Shown: positions 1-11,900 of the stretch, piece by piece
Layout of the letters: the number at the start of each line of letters is the position of its first letter
Position numbering within the stretch: the stretch's first letter is position 1
Assembly: GCA_949825065.1 (NCBI GenBank)
Contig: OX463859.1
Coordinates: 30,335,847 to 30,399,846, forward strand
Origin: Odontocerum albicorne
Taxonomy: Eukaryota > Arthropoda > Insecta > Trichoptera > Odontoceridae
Reading direction: 5' to 3'
Length of the DNA: 64,000 nucleotides
Notes under the pieces: model-generated
What the model was told of the DNA's origin: nothing
The model's database searches: none
Seen by the model: only the letters and a program-made list of their open reading frames with translations
Made by a program: the position numbers and the translations under genes

Positions 1-300
1 AAAATTTACTAAACTTGAAAGGTTCTTAGTCTCAAAAGACGAAGCTGCTCAAAAAATATTTAACTCACAAAACACTTGATTTTTGGTATTTGAGGGTTAT
101 TAACATCGCTTATCAATAATCAATTAGTAATAATCTGAAATCAGACAAAAAAAAATTTACTAAACTTGAAAGGTTCTTAGTCTCAAAAGACGAAACTGCT
201 TAAAAAATATTTAACTCACAAAACACTTGATTTTTGGTATTTGAGGGGCATTAACATCGCTTATCAATAATCAGTAAGAAATAAAATGAAATCAGACAAA

Positions 301-450
301 AAAAATTGACTTAACTTGAAAGGTTCTTAGTCGGAAAAGACAAAACTGCTCATAAAGTATTTAACTCACAAAACACTTGATTTTTGGTATTTGAGGGTTA
401 TTAACATCGCTTATCAATAATAAGTTAGAAATAATATGAAATTAGACAAA
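301..450 (+). repeat. Exemplar satellite monomer (150 bp)
   Basis: This unit is used here for monomer coordinates, with base 1 as the first A of AAAAATTGAC. Landmarks are an A-run crossing the unit boundary (usually 8 A, sometimes 9 or more), ACTTGAAAGGTT at about 14-25, a small dyad at 30-41 (GTCT-CAAA-AGAC in the common type, GTC...GAC in this GTCGG type), an A-run leading into the palindrome AAATATTT at about 55-62 with an SspI site AATATT, CTCACAAAACACTTGATT at about 65-82, a variable patch at 91-100, the nearly invariant TTAACATCGCTTATCAATAA at 101-120, a variable segment at 121-132, then ATGAAATCAGAC. The dyad CTTAT-CAATA-ATAAG spans 110-124. This unit itself carries the GTCGG, GACAAAAC and CTCATAAAGTAT variants. 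Confidence 0.95.
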
Positions 451-1971
451 AAAAATTGACTTAACTTGAAAGGTTCTTAGTCGGAAAAGACGAAACTGCT
501 CAAAAAATATTTAACTCACAAAGCACTTGATTTTTGGTATTTGAGGGTTATTAACATCGCTTATCAATAATAAGTAAGAAATAATATGAAATCAGACAAA
601 AAAAATTCACTTAACTTGAAAGGTTCTTAGTCGGAAAAGACAAAACTGCTCATAAAGTATTTAACTCACAAAACACTTGATTTTTGGTATTTGAGGGTTA
701 TTAACATCGCTTATCAATAATAAGTAAGAAATAATATGAAATCAGACAAAAAAAATTGACTCAACTTGAAAGGTTCTTAGTCTCAAAAGACGAAACTGCT
801 CAAAAAATATTTATCTCACAAAACACTTGATTATTGGTATTACAGGGTTATTAACATCGCTTATCAAGAATAAGTTAGAAATAATATGAAATCAGACAAA
901 AAAAATTCACTTTACTTGAAAGGTTCTTAGTCGGAAAAGACGAAACTGCTCAAAAAATATTTAACTCACAAAACACTTGATTTTTGGTATTTGAGGGTTA
1001 TTAACATCGCTTATCAATAATAAGTAAGAAATAATATGAAATCAAACAAAAAAAATTGACTAAACTTGAAAGGTTCTTAGTCTCAAAAGACGAAACTGCT
1101 TAAAAAATATTTAACTCACAAAACACTTGATTTTTGGTATTTGAGGGTTATTAACATCGCTTATCAATAATAAGTTAGAAAAAATATGAAATCAGACAAA
1201 AAAAATTGACTCAACTTGAAAGGTTCTTAGTCTCAAAAGACGAAACTGCTCAAAAAATATTTAACTCACAAAACACTCGATTTTTGGTATTACAGGGTTA
1301 TTAACATCGCTTATCAATAATAAGTAAGAAATAATATAAAATCAGACAAAAAAAATTGACTTAACTTGAAAGGTTCATAGTCTCAAAAGACAAAACTGCT
1401 CAAAAAATATTTAACTCACAAAACACTTGATTTTTGGTATTTGAGGGTTATTAACATTGCTTATCAATAATAAGTTAGAAATAATATGAAATCAAACAAA
1501 AAAAATTGACTTAACTTGAAAGGTTCTAAGTCTTAAAAGACGAAACTGCTTAAAAAATATTTAACTCACAAAACACTTGATTTTTGGTATTTGAGGGTTA
1601 TTAACATCGCTTATCAATAATAAGTTAGAAATAATATGAAATCAAACAAAAAAAATTGACTTAACTTGAAAGGTTCTAAGTCTCAAAAGACGAAACTGCT
1701 TAAAAAATATTTAACTCACAAAACACTTGATTTTTGGTATTACAGGGTTATTAACATCGCTTATCAATAATAAGTAAGAAATAATATGAAATCAGAGAAA
1801 AAAAATTGACTTAACTTGAAAGGTTCATAGTCTCAAAAGACAAAACTGCTCAAAAAATATTTAACTCACAAAACACTTGATTTTTGGTATTTGAGGGTTA
1901 TCAACATCGCTTTTCAATAATAAGTAAGAAATAATATGAAATCAGACAAAAAAAATTCACTTTACTTGAAA

Positions 1972-1990
1972 GGTTAGTTAAACTGCTCCA
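1972..1990 (+). repeat. Diagnostic 13-bp deletion inside a monomer
   Basis: The usual segment of about 30 bases from AGGTTCTTAG to AACTGCT is shortened to AGGTTAGTTAAACTGCT, so the unit is 137 bp and lacks the first dyad. The same lesion starts at 1972, 9912, 13497, 15582, 19165, 31671, 35560, 38847, 47395 and 50083. At 13497 and 19165 it reads GGTTAGTAAAAC instead of GGTTAGTTAAAC, which links those two copies. It is followed each time by CTCC, TTATCTC, TTATTGG and, except at 35560, TACAGGG. Ten copies of one deletion imply spread by multi-monomer duplication from a single event. Confidence 0.9.
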
Positions 1991-2278
1991 AAAATATTTA
2001 TCTCACAAAACACTTGATTATTGGTATTACAGGGTTATTAACATCGCTTATCAATAATAAGTTAGAAAAAATATGAAATCAGACAAAAAAAATTTACTTA
2101 ACTTGAAAGGTTCTTAGTCTCAAAAGACGAAACTGCTCAAAAAATATTTAACTCACAAAACACTTGATTTTTGGTATTTGAGGGTAATTAACATCGCTTA
2201 TCAATAATAAGTTAGAAAAAATATGAAATCAGCCAAAAAAATTCACTTAACTTGAAAGGTTCTTAGTCGGAAAAGACG

Positions 2279-4140
2279 AAACTGCTCAAAAAATATTTAA
2301 CTCACAAAACACTCGATTTTTGGTATTTGAGGGTAATTAATATCGCTTATCAATAATCAATAAGTAATAATATGAAATCAGACAAAACAAATTGATTCAA
2401 CTTAAAAGGTTCTAAGTCTCAAAAGACGAAACTGCTGAAAAAATATTTAACTCACAAAACACTTGATTTTTGGTATTTGAGGCCTATTAACATCGCTTAT
2501 CAATAATAAGTAAGAAATTATATGAAATCAAACAAAAAAAAATGACTTAACTTGAAAGGTTCTAAGTCTCAAAAGACTAAACTGCTTAAAAAATATTTAA
2601 CTCACAAAACACTTGATTTTTGGTATTTGAGGGTCATTAACATCGCTTATCAATAATAAGTTAGTAATAATATGAAATCAGACAAAATAAAATTGACTTA
2701 ACTTGAAAGGTTCATAGTTTCAAAAGACAAAACTGCTCAAAAAATATTTAACTCACAAAACACTTGATTTTTGGTATTTGAAGGTTATTAATATCGCTTA
2801 TCAATAATCAATTAGTAATAATATGAAATCAGACAAAAAAAAATTGACTTAACTTGAAAGGTTCTTAGTCTCAAAAGACGAAACTGCTCAAAAAATATTT
2901 AACTCACAAAACACTTGATTTTTGGTATTTGAGGGTTATTAATATCGCTTATCAATAATAAGTAAGAAATAATATGAAATTAGACAAAAAAAATTGACTT
3001 AACTTGAAAGGTTCTTAGTCGGAAAAGACGAAACTGCTCAAAAAATATTTAACTCACAAAGCACTTGATTTTTGGTATTTGAGGGTTATTAACACCGCTT
3101 ATCAATAATAAGTTAGAAATAATATGAAATCAGACAAAAAAAATTGACTCAACTTGAAAGGTTCTTAGTCTCAAAAGACGAAACTGCTCAAAAAATATTT
3201 AACTCACAAAACACTTGATTTTTGGTATTTGAGGGTTATTAATATCGCTTATCAATAATCAATAAGTAATAATCTGAAATCAGACAAAAAAAAATTGACT
3301 AAACTTGAAAGCTTCTAAGTCTCAAAAGACGATACTGCTCAAAAATTATTCATCTCACAAAACACTTGATTTGTGGTATTTGAGGGTTATTAATATTGAT
3401 TTTCAATAGTCAATAAGTAATAATATGAAATCAGACAAAATAAAATTGACTCAACTTGAAAGGTTCATAGTCTCAAAAGACAAAACTGCTCAAAAAATAT
3501 TTAACTCACAAAACACTCGATTTTTGGTATTTGAGGGTAATTAATATCGCTTATCAATAATCAATAAGTAATAATATGAAATCAGACAAAACAAATTGAT
3601 TCAACTTAAAAGGTTCTAAGTCTCAAAAGACGAAACTGCTGAAAAAATATTTAACTCACAAAACACTTGATTTTTGGTATTTGAGGCCTATTAACATCGC
3701 TTATCAATAATAAGTAAGAAATTATATGAAATCAAACAAAAAAAAATGACTTAACTTGAAAGGTTCTAAGTCTCAAAAGACTAAACTGCTTAAAAAATAT
3801 TTAACTCACAAAACACTTGATTTTTGGTATTTGAGGGTCATTAACATCGCTTATCAATAATAAGTTAGTAATAATATGAAATCAGACAAAATAAAATTGA
3901 CTTAACTTGAAAGGTTCATAGTTTCAAAAGACAAAACTGCTCAAAAAATATTTAACTCACAAAACACTTGATTTTTGGTATTTGAAGGTTATTAATATCG
4001 CTTATCAATAATCAATAAGTAATAATATGAAATCAGACAAAAAAAAATTGACTCAACTTGAAAGGTTCTTAGTCTCAAAAGACGAAACTGCTCAAAAAAT
4101 ATTTAACTCACAAAACACTTGATTTTTGGTATTTGAGGGT
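2279..4140 (+). repeat. 1,204-bp subrepeat of about eight monomers (two partial copies)
   Basis: Positions 2279 to about 2940 repeat at 3483 to about 4140 with a spacing of 1,204 bases. They share the CTCGATTTTTGG change, GGTAATTAATATC, GACAAAACAAATTGATTC, AACTTAAAAGG, AGGCCTATTAAC, GACTAAAC and TCATAGTTTC. The same spacing separates the marker pairs 41059/42263 and 49606/50810. The intervening monomers at about 2.94-3.48 kb belong to other subtypes, including the divergent GATTTGTGG type. Confidence 0.8.
3289..3435 (+). repeat. Divergent monomer subtype (GATTTGTGG / TTCAATAGTC)
   Basis: This subtype has a linked set of changes: GAAAGCTTCTAAG for GAAAGGTTCTTAG, GACGATACTG, ATTCATCTC, GATTTGTGGTATTTG, and a junction TATTGATTTTCAATAGTC in place of the usual ATCGCTTATCAATAAT. 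It therefore loses the conserved ATCGC core. Similar junctions occur near 11935, 17610, 23590, 40875, 42075 and 49418, and a relative keeping ATCGC near 36830. The 21038 unit has only the junction part of the haplotype. Confidence 0.8.
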
Positions 4141-5607
4141 CATTAACATCGCTTATCAATAATAAGTAAGAAATAATATGAAATCAGACAAAAAAAATTG
4201 ACTCAACTTGAAAGGTTCTAAGTCTCAAAAGACGAAACTGCTCAAAAAATATTTAACTCACAAAACACTTGATTTTTGGTATTTGAGGGTTATTAACATC
4301 GCTTATCAATAATAAGTTAGAAATAATACGAAATCAGACAAAAAAAAATGACTCAACTTGAAAGGTTCTTAGTCTCAAAAGACGAAACTGCTCAAAAAAT
4401 ATTTAACTCACAAAACACTTGATTTTTGGTATTTGAGGGTTATTTATATCGCTTATCAATAATAAGTAAGAAATAATATGATATCAGACAAAAAAAAATT
4501 GACTCAACTTGAAAGGTTCTTAGTCTCAAAAGACGAAACTGCTCAAAAAATATTTAACTCACAAAACACTTGATTTTTGGTATTTGAGGGTTATTAACAT
4601 CGCTTATCAATAATAAGTAAGAAATAATATGAAATCAGACCAAAAAAATTGACTAAACTTGAAAGGTTCTTAGTCTCAAAAGACGAAACTGCTCAAAAAA
4701 TATTTAACTCACAAAACACTTGATTTTTGGTATTTGAGGGTTATTTATATCGCTTATCAATAATAAGTAAGAAATAATATGATATCAGACAAAAAAAAAT
4801 TGACTCAACTTGAAAGGTTCTTAGTCTCAAAAGACGAAAATGTTCAAAAAATATTTAAATCACAAAACACTTGATTTTTGGTATTTGAAGGTTATTAATA
4901 TCGCTTATCAATAATCAATAAGTAATAATATGAAATCAGACAAAAAAAAATTGACTCAACTTGAAAGGTTCTTAGTCTCAAAAGACGAAACTGCTCAAAA
5001 AATATTTAACTCACAAAACACTTGATTTTTGAAATTTGAGGGTTATTTATATCGCTTATCAATAATAAGTAAGAAATAATATGATATCAGACAAAAAAAA
5101 TTGACTCAACTTGAAAGGTTCTTAGTCTCAAAAGACGAAAATGTTCAAAAAATATTTAACTCACAAAACACTTGATTTTTGGTATTTGAAGGTTATTAAT
5201 ATCGCTTATCAATAATCAATAAGTAATAATATGAAATCAGACAAAAAAAAATTGACTCAACTTGAAAGGTTCTTAGTCTCAAAAGACGAAACTGCTCAAA
5301 AAATATTTAACTCACAAAACACTTGATTTTTGGTATTTGAGGGTCATTAACATCGCTTATCAATAATAAGTAAGAAATAATATGAAATCAGACAAAAAAA
5401 ATTGACTCAACTTGAAAGGTTCTTAGTCTCAAAAGACGAAACTGCTCAAAAAATATTTATCTCACAAAACACTTGATTTTTGGTATGACAGGGTTATTTA
5501 CATCGCTTATCAATAATAAGTAAGAAATAATATGATATCAGACAAAAAAATTGACTCAACTTGAAAGGTTCTTAGTCTCAAAAGACGAAACTGCTCAAAA
5601 AATATTT

Positions 5608-8600
5608 AACTCACAAAACACTTGATTCTTGGTATTAGAGGGTTATTAATATCGCTTATCAATAATATGTAAGTAATAATATGAAATCATTAAAAAAATT
5701 GACTTATCTTTAAAGGTTTGAAGCCTTAATAGACGAAACTGCTCAAAAAATATTTAACTCACAAAACACTTGATTTTTGGTATTTGAGGGTCATAAACAT
5801 CGCTTATCAATAATAAGTAAGAAATAATATGAAATCAGACAAAAAAAATTCACTTAACTTGAAAGGTTCTTAGTCGGAAAAGACAAAACTGCTCATAAAG
5901 TATTTAACTCACAAAACACTTGATTTTTGGTATTTGAGGGTCATTAACATCGCTTATCAATAATAAGTAAGAAATAATATGAAATCAGACAAAAAAAAAT
6001 CACTTTACTTGAAAGGTTCTTAGTCGGAAAAGACGAAACTGCTCAAAAAATATTTAACTCACAAAACACTTGATTTTTGGTATTTGAGTGTTATTAACAT
6101 CGCTTATCAATAATAAGTTAGAAATAATATGAAATCAAACAAAAAAAATTGACTTAACTTGAAAGGTTCATAGTCTCAAAAGACAAAACTGCTCAAAAAA
6201 TATTTAACTCACAAAACACTTGATTTTTGGTATTTGAGGGTTATTAACATCGCTTATCAATAATAAGTTAGAAAAAATATGAAATCAGACAAAAAAAATT
6301 GACTCAACTTGAAAGGTTCTTAGTCTCAAAAGACAAAACTGCTCAAAAAATATTTAACTCACAAAACACTTGATTTTTGGTATTTGAGGGTTATTAACAT
6401 CGCTTATCAATAATAAATAAGAAATAATATGAAATCAAACAAAAAAAATTGACTAAACTTGAAAGGTTCTTAGTCTCAAAAGACGAAACTGCTTAAAAAA
6501 TATTTAACTCACAAAACACTTGATTTTTGGTATTTGAGGGTTATTAACATCGCTTATCAATAATAAGTTAGAAAAAATATGAAATCAGACAAAAAAAATT
6601 GACTCAACTTGAAAGGTTCTTAGTCTCAAAAGACGAAACTGCTCAAAAAATATTTAACTCACAAAACACTTGATTTTTGGTATTACAGGGTTATTAACAT
6701 CGCTTATCAATAATAAGTAAGAAATAATATGAAATCAGACAAAAAAAATTGACTTAACTTGAAAGGTTCATAGTCTCAAAAGACAAAACTGCTCAAAAAA
6801 TATTTAACTCACAAAACACTTGATTTTTGGTATTTGAGGGTAATTAACATCGCTTATCAATAATAAGTTAGAAAAAATATGAAATCAGCCAAAAAAATTC
6901 ACTTAACTTGAAAGGTTCTTAGTCGGAAAAGACGAAACTGCTCAAAAAATATTTAACTCACAAAACACTTGATTTTTGGTATTTGAGGGTTATTAACATC
7001 GCTTATCAATAATAAGTTAGAAATAATATGAAATCAAACAAAAAAAATTGACTTAACTTGAAAGGTTCTTAGTCTCAAAAGACGAAACTGCTTAAAAAAT
7101 ATTTAACTCACAAAACACTTAATTTTTGGTATTACAGGGTTATTAACATCGCTTATCAATAATAAGTAAGAAATAATATGAAATCAGACAAAAAAATTTC
7201 ACTTTACTTGAAAGGTTCTTAGTCGGAAAAGACGAAACTGCTCAAAAAATATTTAACTCACAAAACACTTGATTTTTGGTATTTGAGGGTTATTAACATC
7301 GCTTATCAATAATAAGTTAGAAATAATATGAAATCAAACAAAAAAAATTGACTTAACTTGAAAGGTTCATAGTCTCAAAAGACGAAACTGCTCAAAAAAT
7401 ATTTAACTCACAAAACACTTGATTTTTGGTATTTAAGGGTCATTAACATCGCTTATCAATAATAAGTAAGAAATAATATGAAATCAGACAAAAAAAATTG
7501 ACTCAACTTGAAAGGTTCTTAGTCTCAAAAGACGAAACTGCTTAAAAAATACTTAACTCACAAAACACTTGATTTTTGGTATTTGAGGGTTATTAACATC
7601 GCTTATCAATAATAAGTTAGAAAAAATATGAAATCAGACAAAAAAAATTGACTCAACTTGAAAGGTTCTTAGTCTCAAAAGACGAAACTGCTCAAAAAAT
7701 ATTTAACTCACAAAACACTTGATTTTTGGTATTGCAGGGTTATTAACATCGCTTATCAATAATAAGTAAGAAATAATATGAAATCAGACAAAAAAAAATT
7801 GACTTAACTTGAAAGGTTCATAGTCTCAAAAGACAAAACTGCTCAAAAAATATTTAACTCACAAAACACTTGATTTTTGGTATTTGAGGGTTATTAACAT
7901 CGCTTATTAATTATAAGTTAGAAAAAATATGAAATCAGCCAAAAAAATTCACTTAACTTGAAAGGTTCTTAGTCGGAAAAGACGAAACTGCTCAAAAAAT
8001 ATTTAACTCACAAAACACTTGATTTTTGGTATTTGAGGGTATTAACATCGCTTATCAATAATAAGTTAGAAATAATATGAAATCAAACAAAAAAAATTGA
8101 CTTAACTTGAAAGGTTCTAAGTCTCAAAAGACGAAACTGCTTAAAAAATATTTAACTCACAAAACACTTGATTTTTGGTATTACAGGGTTATTAACATCG
8201 CTTATCAATAATAAGTAAGAAATAATATGAAATCAGACAAAAAAAATTGACTTAACTTGAAAGGTTCATAGTCTCAAAAGACAAAACTGCTCAAAAAATA
8301 TTTAACTCAAAAAACACTTGATTTTTGGTATTTGAGGGTTATTAACATCGCTTTTCAATAATAAGTAAGAAATAATATGAAATCAGACAAAAAAAATTCA
8401 CTTTACTTGAAAGGTTCTTAGTCGGAAAAGACGAAACTGCTCAAAAAATATTTAACTCACAAAACACTTGATTTTTGGTATTTGAGGGTTATTAACATCG
8501 CTTATCAATAATAAGTTAGAAAAAATATGAAATCAGACAACAAAAATTGACTAAACTTGAAAGGTTCTTAGTCTCAAAAGACGAAACTGCTCAAAAAATA

Positions 8601-8919
8601 TTTAACTCACAAAACACTTGATTTTTGGTATTACAGGGTTATTAACATCGCTTATCAATAATAAGTAAGAAATAATATGAAATCAGACAAAAAAATTGAC
8701 TTAACTTGAAAGGTTCATAGTCTCAAAAGACAAAACTGCTCAAAAAATATTTAACTCACAAAACACTTGATTTTTGGTATTTGAGGGTTATTAACATCGC
8801 TTATCAATAATAAGTTAGAAAAAATATGAAATTAGACAAAAAAAATTGACTTAACTTGAAAGGTTCTTAGTCGGAAAAGACGAAACTGCTCAAAAAATAT
8901 TTAACTCACAAAGCACTTG
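5608..8919 (+). repeat. Mixed satellite zone with a seven-monomer (1,050-bp) repeat
   Basis: This stretch of about 22 monomers holds only satellite. The unit containing TCAGCCAAAAAAATTCAC at 6885 recurs at 7935, exactly 1,050 bases later. Neighbours on both sides match in order: a GACTCAAC unit ending TACAGGG or TGCAGGG, a TTCATAG/GACAAAAC unit, the TCAGCC unit, then a TCAAAC unit ending TACAGGG. The repeat is therefore roughly 6.45-7.50 kb and 7.50-8.55 kb. Private changes (TTTAAGGG near 7432, ATACTTAAC near 7548, TTATTAATTATAAG near 7905, a one-base loss near 8040) show the copies have begun to drift. Confidence 0.65.
5660..5740 (+). repeat. Most divergent monomer subtype (AAAGGTTTGAAGCC)
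   Basis: The first third of this unit reads AAATCATTAAAAAAATTGAC, then TTATCTTTAAAGGTTTGAAGCC and TTAATAGACG, replacing ACTTGAAAGGTTCTTAGTC. The rest is ordinary. The marker AAAGGTTTG is at 5712, 22001, 26932, 53088, 55942, 56390, 57589, 58938, 60588 and 62987. Copies at 22001 and 26932 share AATAAACG and one extra A, so they are sister copies. Spacings between the last copies (448, 1,199, 1,349, 1,650 and 2,399) are near multiples of 150. The subtype is absent between about 27 and 53 kb. Confidence 0.85.
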
Positions 8920-11900
8920 ATTTTTGGTATTTGAGGGTTATTAACATCGCTTATCAATAATAAGTAAGAAATAATATGAAATCAAACAAAAAAAATTGAC
9001 TAAACTTGAAAGGTTCTTAGTCTCAAAAGACGAAACTGCTTAAAAAATATTTAACTCACAAAACACTTGATTTTTGGTATTTGAGGGTTATTAACATCGC
9101 TTATCAATAATAAGTTAGAAAAAATATGAAATCAGACAAAAAAAATTGACTCAACTTGAAAGGTTCTTAGTCTCAAAAGACGAAACTGCTCAAAAAATAT
9201 TTAACTCACAAAACACTTGATTTTTGGTATTACAGGGTTATTAACATCGCTTATCAATAATAAGTAAGAAATAATATGAAATCAGACAAAAAAAATTGAC
9301 TTAACTTGAAAGGTTCATAGTCTCAAAAGACAAAACTGCTCAAAAAATATTTAACTCACAAAACACTTGATTTTTGGTATTTGAGGGTTATTAACATCGC
9401 TTATCAATAATAAGTTAGAAATAATATGAAATCAAACAAAAAAAATTGACTTAACTTGAAAGGTTCTAAGTCTCAAAAGACGAAACTGCTTAAAAAATAT
9501 TTAACTCACAAAACACTTGATTTTTGGTATTTGAGGGTTATTAACATCGCTTATCAATAATAAGTTAAAAATAATATGAAATCAAACAAAAAAAATTGAC
9601 TTAACTTGAAAGGTTCTAAGTCTCAAAAGACGAAACTGCTTAAAAAATATTTAACTCACAAAACACTTGATTTTTGGTATTACAGGGTTATTAACATCGC
9701 TTATCAATAATAAGTAAGAAATAATATGAAATCAGACAAAAAAAATTGACTTAACTTGAAAGGTTCATAGTCTCAAAAGACAAAACTGCTCAAAAAATAT
9801 TTAACTCACAAAACACTTGATTTTTGGTATTTGAGGGTTATCAACATCGCTTTTCAATAATAAGTAAGAAATAATATGAAATCAGACAAAAAAAATTCAC
9901 TTTACTTGAAAGGTTAGTTAAACTGCTCCAAAAATATTTATCTCACAAAACACTTGATTATTGGTATTACAGGGTTATTAACATCGCTTATCAATAATAA
10001 GTTAGAAAAAATATGAAATCAGACAAAAAAAATTTACTTAACTTGAAAGGTTCTTAGTCTCAAAAGACGAAACTGCTCAAAAAATATTTAACTCACAAAA
10101 CACTTGATTTTTGGTATTTGAGGGTAATTAACATCGCTTATCAATAATAAGTTAGAAAAAATATGAAATCAGCCAAAAAAATTCACTTAACTTGAAAGGT
10201 TCTTAGTCGGAAAAGACGAAACTGCTCAAAAAATATTTAACTCACAAAACACTTGATTTTTGGTATTTGAGGGTTATTAACATCGCTTATCAATAATAAG
10301 TTAGAAATAATATGAAATCAAACAAAAAAAATTGACTTAACTTGAAAGGTTCTTAGTCTCAAAAGACGAAACTGCTTAAAAATATTTAACTCACAAAATA
10401 CTTGATTTTTGGTATTTGAGGGTCATTAACATCGCTTATCAATAATAAGTAAGAAATAATATTAAATCAGACAAAAAAATTGACTCAACTTGAAAGGTTC
10501 TTAGTCTCAAAAGACGAAACTGCTTAAAAAATATTTAACTCACAAAACACTTGATTTTTGGTATTTGAGGGTCATAAACATCGCTTATCAATAATAAGTA
10601 AGAAATAATATGAAATCAGACAAAAAAAAATTGACTTAACTTGAAAGGTTCTTAGTCTCAAAAGACGAAACTGCTCAAAAAATATTTATCTCACAAAACA
10701 CTTGATTTTTGGTATGACAGGGTTATTTACATCGCTTATCAATAATAAGTAAGAAATAATATGAAATTAAACAAAAAAAATTGACTAAACTTGAAAGGTT
10801 CTTAGTCTCAAAAGACGAAACTGCTTAAAAAATATTTAACTCACAAAACACTTGATTTTTGGTATTTGAGGGTCATTAACATCGCTTATCAATAATCAAT
10901 TAGTAATAATCTGAAATCAGACAAAAAAAAATTTACTAAACTTGAAAGGTTCTTAGTCTCAAAAGACGAAGCTGCTCAAAAAATATTTAACTCACAAAAC
11001 ACTTGATTTTTGGTATTTGAGGGTTATTAACATCGCTTATCAATAATCAATTAGTAATAATCTGAAATCAGACAAAAAAAAATTTACTAAACTTGAAAGG
11101 TTCTTAGTCTCAAAAGACGAAACTGCTTAAAAAATATTTAACTCACAAAACACTTGATTTTTGGTATTTGAGGGGCATTAACATCGCTTATCAATAATAA
11201 GTAAGAAATAAAATGAAATCAGACAAAAAAAATTGACTTAACTTGAAAGGTTCTTAGTCGGAAAAGACAAAACTGCTCATAAAGTATTTAACTCACAAAA
11301 CACTTGATTTTTGGTATTTGAGGGTTTTTAACATCGCTTATCAATAATAAGTTAGAAATAATATGAAATCAGACAAAAAAAATTGACTCAACTTGAAAGG
11401 TTCTTAGTCTCAAAAGACGAAACTGCTCAAAAAATATTTAACTCACAAAACACTTGATTTTTGGTATTTGAGGGTTATTAATATCGCTTATCAATAATAA
11501 GTAAGAAATAATATGAAATTAGACAAAAAAAATAGACTTAACTTGAAAGGTTCTTAGTCGGAAAAGACGAAACTGCTCAAAAAATATTTAACTCACAAAG
11601 CAGTTGATTTTTGGTATTTGACTGTTATTAACACCGCTTATCAATAATAAGTTAGAAATAATATGAAATCAGACAAAAAAAATTGACTCAACTTGAAAGG
11701 TTCTTAGTCTCAAAAGACGAAACTGCTCAAAAAATATTTAACTCACAAAACACTTGATTTTTGGTATTTGAGGGTTATTAATATCGCTTATCAATAATCA
11801 ATAAGTAATAATCTGAAATCAGACAAAAAAAATTGACTAAACTTGAAAGCTTCTAAGTCTCAAAAGACGATACTGCTCAAAAAATATTCATCTCACAAAA

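Larger units (their letters stand above)
1..2024 (+). repeat. Higher-order block alpha, first copy (continues left of window)
   Basis: This run of 13-14 variant monomers matches 33589-35612 at a constant offset of 33,588 with few differences. Shared rare markers are GAAGCTGC near 41, AATCAGTAAGAAATAAAATG near 280, CAAGAATAAG near 866, the TGA-to-CGA change with TACAGGG near 1278, AATATAAAATC near 1333, GTCTTAAAAGAC near 1530 and the 13-bp-deleted monomer at 1972. Copies diverge at 2025, where this one reads TACAGGG and the other TTGAGGG. The left limit lies outside the window. Confidence 0.85.
2279..5607 (+). repeat. Higher-order block beta, first copy
   Basis: About 22 monomers match 40957-44285 at a constant offset of 38,678. 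Shared landmarks are GACAAAACAAATTGATTC at 2381 and 3585, the AGGCCTATTAAC variant near 2483, GAAAATGTTC with AAATCAC near 4836, TTTTTGAAATTTGAG near 5026, and GATATCAGAC units. The left edge is set by GACGAA here against GACAAA there at 2278. The right edge is TTAACTC here against TTATCTC there at 5608. A partial 1,204-bp tandem repeat lies inside. Confidence 0.85.

Noticed and set aside
55..63. TATA box or promoter (AAATATTTA, AATAATATGAAA)
   Set aside because: Such strings are expected at this base composition and occur in every unit. No other promoter feature or transcript evidence is available.
321..335. Pol III box B or tRNA-derived SINE (GGTTCTTAGTC)
   Set aside because: Only GGTTC agrees with the box B pattern. 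No box A at the right distance, no tRNA fold, and no A-rich SINE tail or target duplications.
301..450. CENP-B box
   Set aside because: No match to the TTCG....A..CGGG pattern on either strand of the consensus. The TCGG variant lacks the rest of the motif.
4027..4122. Protein-coding gene
   Set aside because: All frames of the consensus contain stops. The small ORF depends on A-run length and is broken in most units, and no start context or codon-like variation was seen. It is kept only as a hunt item.
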